The position numbers and the translations under genes are program-made. From NCBI GenBank assembly GCA_017399765.1, contig JAFQBH010000019.1, positions 1 through 38,164 of the forward strand: DNA of 38,164 nt, given 5' to 3'. The notes under the pieces were generated by a model. That model did no database searches. It was not told where the DNA came from and worked only from the letters and a program-made list of their open reading frames with translations. The first letter of the stretch is position 1, and each line of letters begins with the position of its first letter. Shown piece after piece: positions 33,007 to 38,164 of the stretch. The DNA is from Oscillospiraceae bacterium (GTDB lineage: Bacteria; Bacillota; Clostridia; Oscillospirales; Ruminococcaceae).

Positions 33007-33974
33007 TTTTCCTCCAAAACAATTTCTGTCGTAATTTTTCCGTAATCTTCGGAAAAGCTGTCGCATATAAAAATCTGTATCATAACAGATTTTCCGTTTT
33101 TCAATGAATCGATAACAAAAACGTCGTTGTCGTTTATGTTGCAGGGATAAATCATTTCCGGAATAAAATTTTCCTTTTTTGAAAATCTTTCAAAATCGTT
33201 TCCGAAATTTTTAAGTCGAAAAATTTCAATATATTCGCAGGTTTCGTCATAAGGCGTATATATTTTTCCGAAATAATCGGCCGCATATTTTTTTGATTTA
33301 ATTTCGATTTCGGTGCGGGAAAGAGGATTTATAAGATTTTTCAGAAGTTCCGGAACAATTTTTATTCCTTCGCCATAATGCTTTTTTAGCAGGGAACACA
33401 TATTTTCGAAAATTCCGAGGTTTGCTCCATATTCCGGAAAAATATGGGCTTCGCCGTAAAAACCAACGATGTCACAGTCGGTTTTATCAAATTCACGGAT
33501 AAAATTTTCCGCCATTGCTTTTTCGCGGGAACCTTCAAAGTAACTTTCTCCGCATTTTTCCTGCCATTTTTCATAGTATTTTCTGCCCTGTTCAATGTTT
33601 TCGGAAACAAGACGATATTCTTCGGAATCCGGAGAAACGGTTTCCAGATATCTTTTTCCGGTAGTATCATAAGAGTGGCCGATATCCGTTCCGTGAAAAA
33701 CGGTTTTTGGGCAAAATAATTTTGTTTTAATAAAAAATTCCTTGTCAAAAACCGAGTTTCCTGCGGTTTCTTCGTTATCGGTCCAAAGTTCATCAAGAAT
33801 TAAATCGTCTTCGGAATTTATCCAAAGATTCAGAAACTGCGCGTAAAAATATGGGATTTCAAGAAAAAGATGGCGTAAGCCGCGATCATAAAAATCCTTC
33901 CAGATTTCAAATTCTTTTAAACAAACGGCTTCACAGCCGTGGATCTCGCCAAAAAGATATGCTGTTTTTGTCAT
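33003..33974 (-). CDS. TIKI/ChaN-like superfamily protein
   Basis: A 323-residue soluble protein. It opens with YLFGEIHGCEAVCLKEFEIW, then LRHLFLEIPYFYAQFLNLW, and later has DIVGFYGEAHIF near 168-179. The GExHG start, a Glu-rich second strand and a late G-x-x-H element match the EreA/ChaN/TraB (TIKI) fold, a metal-dependent hydrolase-like superfamily. No signal peptide is present. It is translationally coupled to the GH2 gene by ATGA. The family call rests on motif resemblance only. Confidence 0.65.
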   Translation of the reverse strand: MTKTAYLFGEIHGCEAVCLKEFEIWKDFYDRGLRHLFLEIPYFYAQFLNLWINSEDDLILDELWTDNEETAGNSVFDKEFFIKTKLFCPKTVFHGTDIGHSYDTTGKRYLETVSPDSEEYRLVSENIEQGRKYYEKWQEKCGESYFEGSREKAMAENFIREFDKTDCDIVGFYGEAHIFPEYGANLGIFENMCSLLKKHYGEGIKIVPELLKNLINPLSRTEIEIKSKKYAADYFGKIYTPYDETCEYIEIFRLKNFGNDFERFSKKENFIPEMIYPCNINDNDVFVIDSLKNGKSVMIQIFICDSFSEDYGKITTEIVLEEK

Positions 33975-34099
33975 AAAAACTCTCCTTTATATTATTTTTC
34001 AGGAAGAGCAGAGCGCATGGCGTTTCATCCTTTCAAAACTTGCTGAATAAAGAATAACATATATAAAGATGACTGTAAAGATTATAAAAAACACATAAA

Positions 34100-34131
34100 A
34101 AAATCGGATAGCCCAAAGGACTATCCGATTT
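34100..34131 (-). terminator. Terminator originally serving a tRNA gene
   Basis: Stem AATCGGATAG/CTATCCGATT lies immediately past the tRNA CCA end on the minus strand. Confidence 0.75.
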
Positions 34132-34174
34132 TGGTCTGAGTGACGGGACTTGAACCCACGGCCTCTACCACCCC
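34132..34174 (-). other. tRNA 3'-end fragment, probable attachment site (attL)
   Basis: On the minus strand the sequence ends in a T-arm (GTGGG-TTCAAGT-CCCGT), an acceptor 3' strand CACTCAG, discriminator A and CCA. No matching 5' half (acceptor CTGAGTG, D-arm, anticodon arm) lies upstream; the next bases are AT-rich noncoding DNA. A tRNA tail without its body, next to an integrase-bearing segment, is the usual left scar of integration into a tRNA 3' end. The intact tRNA should be at the far end, off the window. Confidence 0.75.
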
Positions 34175-34440
34175 AAAATGATTAGTTTTGCAACATTTGC
34201 TCCAAAACACAACATATTGCAAGGGGGTAAAGGGGGCTTGCCCCCTTTATTCAGCAGTAGCACCGCTAATGCTGACCGCCTTGTGATATGGTCGAGCGGT
34301 TTGCGAAAAGTACCGGAACGGCATAATTCGCCTTATTAGCAATGCACCACGATAGGTTAGCACCCAAATATAGTTAGACGCAGTCTGTTATAGAAAACGG
34401 CACAGATCCTCGAAGCATGAGAGGTTCTGCTGCCGTTTTT
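34175..34440. other. Noncoding end of the integrative element
   Basis: About 265 bases without a gene. It contains two TTGCAA words 39 bases apart near 34185-34225, which could be integrase arm sites, a GGGGGCTTGCCCCC hairpin near 34230-34247, and an ACCGC/GCGGT inverted pair near 34275-34300. A hairpin at 34394-34440 ends the XRE gene. Confidence 0.5.
34394..34440 (-). terminator. Terminator of the element's XRE gene
   Basis: Stem AACGGCA(G)CAGA.../...CTGTGCCGTT with inner CCTC/GAGG pairing, four bases after the stop at 34444. Confidence 0.65.
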
Positions 34441-34443
34441 TTA

Positions 34444-34875
34444 TTAGAGGTTTTCTATTTCTTTTTTTATTTCATTTAATTGATTTTGCATATTATCCAC
34501 TTTTGCTTTGATATCTTCTCTGTTGCTTTCGGTTGTTTCCTCTTTTGGTTTCTCGCTTGAATATCTTCCAAAACGATTATCGGTTAATTTGCAAATATAA
34601 TCCATAGAAACATCATACAAAATGGCAAGTCTTGTTAATACTTCTGCATTAGGCTCTGTTCTTTCTGCTTCGTATCCTGCATAAGTTGTGCGATTTATTT
34701 TTATTTTTTTAGCCACGTCTTCTTGTGTGAAATCTTTTTCGGTTCTTAATTCTTTAAGTCTATCAGCAATCATTTTTTTGCGCTCTTTAAATTCTTTGTT
34801 GTATTCTAACCCGGTTTCTAAACTTTTATTATAGGTTTCTTTAAATGCTTCGATTATACTGTTCTGCTTTTCCAT
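34444..34875 (-). CDS. XRE-family (phage repressor-like) regulator
   Basis: A 143-residue protein. Residues about 1-35 are helical; 37-95 form an XRE helix-turn-helix (LRTEKDFTQEDVAKKIKINR, then GYEAERTEPNAEVLTRLA). The C-terminus (about 105-143) is a Lys/Glu-rich coiled coil ending NMQNQLNEIKKEIENL, fit for dimerisation. It is divergent from the small-gene/rep operon, the standard layout for a repressor that keeps an element quiet. The ATG at 34875 has GGGAGTG close upstream. Confidence 0.85.
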   Translation of the reverse strand: MEKQNSIIEAFKETYNKSLETGLEYNKEFKERKKMIADRLKELRTEKDFTQEDVAKKIKINRTTYAGYEAERTEPNAEVLTRLAILYDVSMDYICKLTDNRFGRYSSEKPKEETTESNREDIKAKVDNMQNQLNEIKKEIENL

Positions 34876-34981
34876 TTTATCACTCCCTATGCACAAGTAT
34901 ATACTATTTTGACAAGAAATGCAACAAAATTTGTTTATAATGCTGAAATTTGCAGAATATCCACAAATTGTAGAATTTCAC

Positions 34982-35010
34982 TTGAAATATAGCAAATTTA
35001 ATGATATTAT
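34982..35010 (+). promoter_or_regulatory. Promoter of the element's rightward operon
   Basis: TTGAAA at 34982-34987, a 17-base spacer and TATTAT at 35005-35010, ahead of the gene at 35065. Confidence 0.65.
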
Positions 35011-35022
35011 TATGTTACAAAA

Positions 35023-35039
35023 TGTAGAACTATTCTACA
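35023..35039. promoter_or_regulatory. Palindromic operator, probably for the XRE repressor
   Basis: A perfect 17-base inverted repeat, TGTAGAA-CTA-TTCTACA, just downstream of the -10 box. Related half-sites TTGTAGAAT (34968-34976) and TTGCAGAAT (34950-34958) lie nearer the repressor gene, giving a multi-operator switch region. Confidence 0.65.
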
Positions 35040-35064
35040 AATCGTGTAAATTGGAGCTGATTTC

Positions 35065-35253
35065 ATGAAAAACTGTTATCTGTTAATTGATGAATACTAC
35101 ACAATAGATGGTGATGTTATTTCAATATGTTCAATTAAAGGTGGGTTTGCTGTCCGCATACATAACAGATTTTGTTATTCAAATCCTGCGCTTAATATGT
35201 GCAGAGAGTTTGTATATACCTACATTGTAACAGAAGCAAAAAATATTCTTTGA
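35065..35253 (+). CDS. 62-residue element protein of unknown function
   Basis: First gene of the rightward operon, with GGAG eight bases ahead of its ATG. The protein (MKNCYLLIDEYYTIDGDV...) looks beta-rich, contains three cysteines and no membrane helix. Its place directly behind the operator suggests an early gene of the element. No family is recognised. Confidence 0.65.
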   Translation: MKNCYLLIDEYYTIDGDVISICSIKGGFAVRIHNRFCYSNPALNMCREFVYTYIVTEAKNIL

Positions 35254-35266
35254 AAGGGGTTATTTT

Positions 35267-35518
35267 ATGTACAATGTCAAAGTCACACTTCCTTGTAAAG
35301 TAGAGGAAAATACGCATTTTCTTGTTTATTATGAACTTCCAGAGGGAGTAGGTTTCTCAGGCTTCTATGCTTCCGATAAAGCAGAGTTCATAGATAATTT
35401 TTCGAGATGTTTTGCGAACCTTCCGGAAGAAGCTATCAATTATGACCTTTACCAATATGTTCCAGTACAGTTTACGGAAATTGATAGAACTGTTTGTGAG
35501 CTATCCGTTACGCCATAA
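35267..35518 (+). CDS. 83-residue element protein of unknown function
   Basis: An acidic soluble protein (MYNVKVTLPCKVEENTHFLV...) with AAAGGGG ahead of the ATG, 13 bases after the preceding gene. It has no membrane segment or known motif. Its position ahead of the replication initiator is typical of accessory genes of rolling-circle elements. Confidence 0.65.
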   Translation: MYNVKVTLPCKVEENTHFLVYYELPEGVGFSGFYASDKAEFIDNFSRCFANLPEEAINYDLYQYVPVQFTEIDRTVCELSVTP

Positions 35519-35531
35519 CCTTCCATATTAT

Positions 35532-35571
35532 AACCGCCCTATGCGCGGATAAATACCGCGCAGGGGTGGTT
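35532..35571. other. Long GC-rich hairpin ahead of rep, candidate origin or terminator
   Basis: Arms AACCGCCCTATGCGCGG and CCGCGCAGGGGTGGTT pair over about 16 bases with one bulge and a seven-base loop. It is not followed by a T run, which argues against a simple terminator. Rolling-circle origins often carry such a hairpin next to the rep gene. The surrounding 35519-35663 has no gene. Confidence 0.5.
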
Positions 35572-35663
35572 GCTCCATACTTGACTAACTAACACATCTG
35601 GGAAATAAATATCTTCTCTTATGGCTTACGCCTCTCTCTCTGTATATTGTGAGGTGCTTTCTT

Positions 35664-36476
35664 ATGCCTTTAGTCGATACTAAATATAAATATAATCAAG
35701 CTGTTGTAAAACTGTTTGGATATGGTGATTATAAAAAAATAAAAATTACAACAATGCGTTGTTTGAGAACCGCAGGTATCGAAGATGATAGCGAAGTTAA
35801 AGCAATACGCGGAACTGTAAATGATGAAAAAATAGAGGAAAGTATTATAAGAAGTAAAAACACAGTTTTCGAACTCGCTTTTTGTAATCCTTGGGAACTA
35901 TTTTTCACAGCAACATTAGATGAAAATAAAGTTATAAAAAATCGCTCCGACTTGGACAAGTTTAGAAAAGAAATTAAAGATTTTTTCAAGTATATGCGTA
36001 AAAAATACGGCTTAAAAGATTTGGCTTATCTGCTGATACCGGAACATCACGAAGATAATGAAAATTGGCATATGCACGGTTTAATTCACGGTCTGCCAGT
36101 TGAATTGTTACATCAATTTAAAATCGGTGATGTTATGGGTAAAAAGATAGCTGAAAAGGTAAAAAAAGGTGAAGTCGTTTATAACTGGCTTGATTATTAT
36201 AATAAGTTTGGTTTTTGTGATTTGGAACCTATTAAAAATCACGAGGCGGTTTCAAAATATATCACAAAGTACATAACAAAAAGTATGAGTTCGGGTGTTA
36301 CTGAACTTAATAAAAATACTTATTTTCACTCACTTGGATTAAAAAAAGCTGAAATAATAAAAAGGGGTTTTCCGCTTGTTGATTTTGAGCCATCTTTTCA
36401 AAATGATTATTGTTCTATAGCTTGGCTCGACTACTCAAAAGAAAATGAAGAACTGGTTAAGGGTGCTATATTTTAA
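35664..36476 (+). CDS. rep: HUH-type rolling-circle replication initiator
   Basis: A 270-residue protein. The HUH metal motif is in NWHMHGLIHGLP near residues 133-144, preceded by LFFTATLDENKV (strand of motif 1, near 75-86) and followed by VSKYITKYITKSM near 199-211, which holds the candidate nicking tyrosine(s) with the usual Y-xx-K spacing. It resembles initiators of small phages and rolling-circle plasmids of Gram-positive bacteria. It should nick a double-strand origin nearby. The ATG at 35664 has GAGGTG upstream. The integrase gene follows after nine bases. Confidence 0.85.
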   Translation: MPLVDTKYKYNQAVVKLFGYGDYKKIKITTMRCLRTAGIEDDSEVKAIRGTVNDEKIEESIIRSKNTVFELAFCNPWELFFTATLDENKVIKNRSDLDKFRKEIKDFFKYMRKKYGLKDLAYLLIPEHHEDNENWHMHGLIHGLPVELLHQFKIGDVMGKKIAEKVKKGEVVYNWLDYYNKFGFCDLEPIKNHEAVSKYITKYITKSMSSGVTELNKNTYFHSLGLKKAEIIKRGFPLVDFEPSFQNDYCSIAWLDYSKENEELVKGAIF

Positions 36477-36485
36477 GGTGTTGAA

Positions 36486-37265
36486 ATGAAAACAGCAGAT
36501 TTTTTTACTGAATGGCTTGCAGATGAAAAAGCAGAATTGAAGCTTTCTACATACGAAGCTATGACCAATTATATAAACAGCCATATTATACCGTGGTTTT
36601 CTGTAAATGCTCCGATACTGGAAAATATCAAGGCTCGTGATGTTCAAAATTATGTAAACTACAAATTGAAAAGCGGAAGGCTCGACGGCAAGAGCGGTGG
36701 TCTTTCTCGTGCTTCGGTGAGCAAGCATTTGAGCATCATAAAACAGGCATTGAATAAAGCTGTGATATTTGAATATCTATCCGCAAATCCTGCTGCGTGC
36801 GTCCGCTTAAAGCGTGCAAAATCCATATATACAAAAAGAACTGTTATGTTGAGCACGGAAGAAGCACAGAAGCTTATAGAAGCCTTTAAAGGGCATTATC
36901 TATATGAAGCTGTTGCACTTGCTCTCTATTATGGTTTGCGCCGTTCAGAGGTTTTAGGGCTTAAATGGTCGGCAATAGATTTTTCAAAGAATGAAATCAG
37001 AATTGAGCACACAGTTGTTAAAAGCCTTACTATTGAAGCAAGCGACAGCACAAAAACATTTTCAAGCCATTGTGTATATGATATGTTCCCCGATATTCGG
37101 GAAATGCTTCTTGCATTAAAGGCTCGGAATCCGCAAGGCTCTGAATATCTTTTCCTCAACAGTAAAAAAGATAAAGTAATGCGTCCAGACTGTATGACAA
37201 GAGGATTTGAAAGAAGATTAGTAAAAATGGGCTTTAAAAAAATGCGCTTTCACGATTTGCGACAC
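36486..37265 (+). pseudogene. int: Tyrosine integrase, truncated at the HDLRH box
   Basis: About 260 residues of a tyrosine recombinase remain. A core-binding domain (about 1-95) and the first half of the catalytic domain are normal: the first catalytic Arg is in YYGLRRSEVLGLKW near 149-162, and the box MRFHDLRH is near 253-260. After HDLRH the frame runs on into unrelated low-complexity residues until 37640, without the second His/Trp and the nucleophile Tyr. Those residues are the reverse side of the serine recombinase gene. The enzyme cannot be active as it stands, so the outer element is probably stranded. Confidence 0.88.
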
Positions 37266-37293
37266 CCGTATGTCAAGCACACGACAAAAATTT

Positions 37294-37431
37294 TTAGCTT
37301 GCGCTTGAAGTTTTTTCAAGCGCAGCCGGTTCCTGATGCTCTGCGAAAAACTCGTGGAGCTTTTCTGCATCTTCGGGAAGGAGGAAGCCATAACCCTTTC
37401 CTCCGATCCTGCAATAAAAAGCTATCTTCAT
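37294..37431 (-). CDS. 45-residue protein next to the serine recombinase
   Basis: ATG at 37431, TAA at 37294-37296, with GAGG about 9 bases upstream. It begins MKIAFYCRIGGKGYGFLLPE, then has a helix-like EKLHEFFAEHQE. The MKIAFYCR start resembles the first strand of serine resolvases (which read YCRVS), but the catalytic Ser is absent and nothing else matches. It lies ten bases past the recombinase stop and near the element end. A real small gene is likely; the function is unknown. Confidence 0.55.
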   Translation of the reverse strand: MKIAFYCRIGGKGYGFLLPEDAEKLHEFFAEHQEPAALEKTSSAS

Positions 37432-37441
37432 TGTCAATACC

Positions 37442-38164
37442 TCAATCGAAAATGTCTTTGATCTTATACGCGATTTCAATGCGGTTATCGGGGTACACAA
37501 GCACCCTGTCAATGAGAAGATCGGTCAGTTCGACAGTCAGATCTTCGGAATTGAAAACCGCTCTTGCGGCTTCCTGTCGGTTGTCATGCCGTACCTGTTC
37601 TTCCTGCTTCTGCTTCGCCTGTGCCAATACTACGGCATAGGCATTTTTTGTTTTCAAAAGCAGTTCATCACACGCCGCTTTTTCTGCCTTATAGGTATCA
37701 AGGTCGATTTCTCCCAAGAGATACCGTTCATACAGTAACCGCTTGCCATCCTGGAGTTCTTCGATCTGCTGCTCATATTCAGACCGTTCCGGGGCGGCAG
37801 CTTCCAGACGGACAGTGCCATCGGGGTTAAGGGATGCGGCAGCTTCCATCTGCTTTTTCAGCGTGATAAATACTGCCTTTTCCAGCTCCACCGCATTGAT
37901 CCTCATTTTGTGGCAGCGGCTTTCCTCGTCAGCTTCGGAATGGCGGCAGTAGTAATACGATGTTTTCTGCATCGTGCGGGACAACGCATGACCGCAGCAT
38001 CCGCAAAACGCCTTGCCTTTCAGCGGATAGTTCCGCTTCTTTTTGTTAGGCTGGGAAAACCGGAGCTGGCTGGTCTGCACCTTTTCAAATACTGTTTTCT
38101 CAACGATTGCCGGGTGGTGGTCGGGGATGATATACCACTTGTCCCTGTCCTTCATCCGGCTCCG
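37442..38164 (-). CDS. Large serine recombinase (TnpX/TndX type), C-terminal part
   Basis: The last 240 codons of a large serine recombinase; the catalytic N-terminus is off the right edge. The recombinase domain tail (WYIIPDHHPAIVEKTVFEKV) is followed by a zinc ribbon (FCGCCGHAL, then SYYYCRHSE with RC) and a long coiled coil rich in Glu, Lys and Gln (about 115-205 of the visible part). The C-terminal YKIKDIFD is typical of recombinases of Tn4451/Tn5397-like elements. It would excise and insert the nested element. Confidence 0.92.
   Translation of the reverse strand, partial: RSRMKDRDKWYIIPDHHPAIVEKTVFEKVQTSQLRFSQPNKKKRNYPLKGKAFCGCCGHALSRTMQKTSYYYCRHSEADEESRCHKMRINAVELEKAVFITLKKQMEAAASLNPDGTVRLEAAAPERSEYEQQIEELQDGKRLLYERYLLGEIDLDTYKAEKAACDELLLKTKNAYAVVLAQAKQKQEEQVRHDNRQEAARAVFNSEDLTVELTDLLIDRVLVYPDNRIEIAYKIKDIFD

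Larger units (their letters stand above)
34132..38164. mobile_element. Integrative element in a tRNA gene, itself interrupted by a second element
   Basis: From the tRNA fragment rightwards the base composition and codon use change. Genes seen are an XRE repressor, two small proteins, an HUH replication initiator and a tyrosine integrase, in the compact order of small rolling-circle integrative elements or integrated phage-plasmids. The integrase is broken by a second insertion at about 37266. The right boundary is beyond the window. Confidence 0.75.
37266..38164. mobile_element. Nested insertion carrying a large serine recombinase (left end)
   Basis: Beyond 37265 the sequence changes from AT-rich to GC-richer DNA and gene direction reverses. 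It carries the 3' end of a TnpX/TndX-type recombinase and a 45-codon reading frame. The exact end cannot be fixed; GA dinucleotides near 37261 and 37283 are candidates, because this recombinase class typically crosses over at GA. Confidence 0.75.

Noticed and set aside
37266-37640. C-terminal extension of the tyrosine integrase
   Set aside because: After HDLRH the residues become Ser/Leu-rich noise encoded opposite the serine recombinase; the catalytic His/Trp and Tyr are missing.

Overview
The window looks like a chromosome segment of a low-to-moderate GC, anaerobic, spore-forming Firmicute of class Clostridia, with a nested mobile element at its right end. The spoIIGA-sigE pair, a BclA-like collagen protein, T-box leaders, strong GGAGG ribosome binding sites, a ferredoxin-dependent 2-oxoacid oxidoreductase and a split transketolase all point that way. 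Host genes share a strong preference for GGA, GAA, TTC and CCG codons, which fills the DNA with TTCCGG-type words. This signature is lost after about 34.14 kb.

Region 1 (1-7.9 kb, minus strand) looks like one metabolic module. It has two paralogous acyl-CoA synthetases, each with an N-terminal XRE helix-turn-helix and a cupin domain fused to the adenylating enzyme, and each behind its own promoter and T-box riboswitch. After them come a P-loop NTPase with an apparent CTG start, a 2x[4Fe-4S] ferredoxin, and the alpha and (truncated) beta subunits of a VOR/KOR-type oxidoreductase. The best specifier readings are Val (GUA) for one T-box and Leu (CUU; Ile AUC possible) for the other. My inference is that branched-chain fatty acids are activated to acyl-CoA and reductively carboxylated to branched-chain 2-oxoacids when branched-chain tRNAs are uncharged.

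Region 2 (7.9-20.2 kb) holds ordinary single genes and small operons: a collagen-like surface protein, an RNHCP protein, a GNAT, an ABC-F ATPase with a coupled 60-residue membrane protein, a 57-residue winged-helix protein with a Fur-box-like operator, a LytTR-DUF3021 pair, free methionine-R-sulfoxide reductase, a PAP2-like membrane protein, an XRE-membrane protein, lysS, a secreted protein and greA. Several close matches to sigma-A promoters with 17-bp spacers are visible.

Region 3 (20.3-25.6 kb) is a division operon: CdaR-type regulator, ftsE, ftsX, an EnvC/PcsB-like M23 hydrolase and an S41/PDZ protein. The S41 protein appears to have lost both catalytic residues (Ser to Gly, Lys to Phe), so it is probably a pseudoprotease.

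Region 4 (25.8-34.1 kb) has a 54-residue protein, a GNAT, spoIIGA-sigE, TspO, a 48-residue protein, split transketolase with a membrane protein, and a translationally coupled GH2 glycosidase and TIKI/ChaN-like protein.

Region 5 (34.13 kb to the end) is mobile DNA. A displaced tRNA 3' end marks the probable left attachment site of a small element with an XRE repressor, a divergent promoter with a palindromic operator, two small proteins, an HUH replication initiator and a tyrosine integrase. The integrase is cut off exactly at its HDLRH box by a second, GC-richer element that carries a large serine recombinase, whose gene runs off the right edge.
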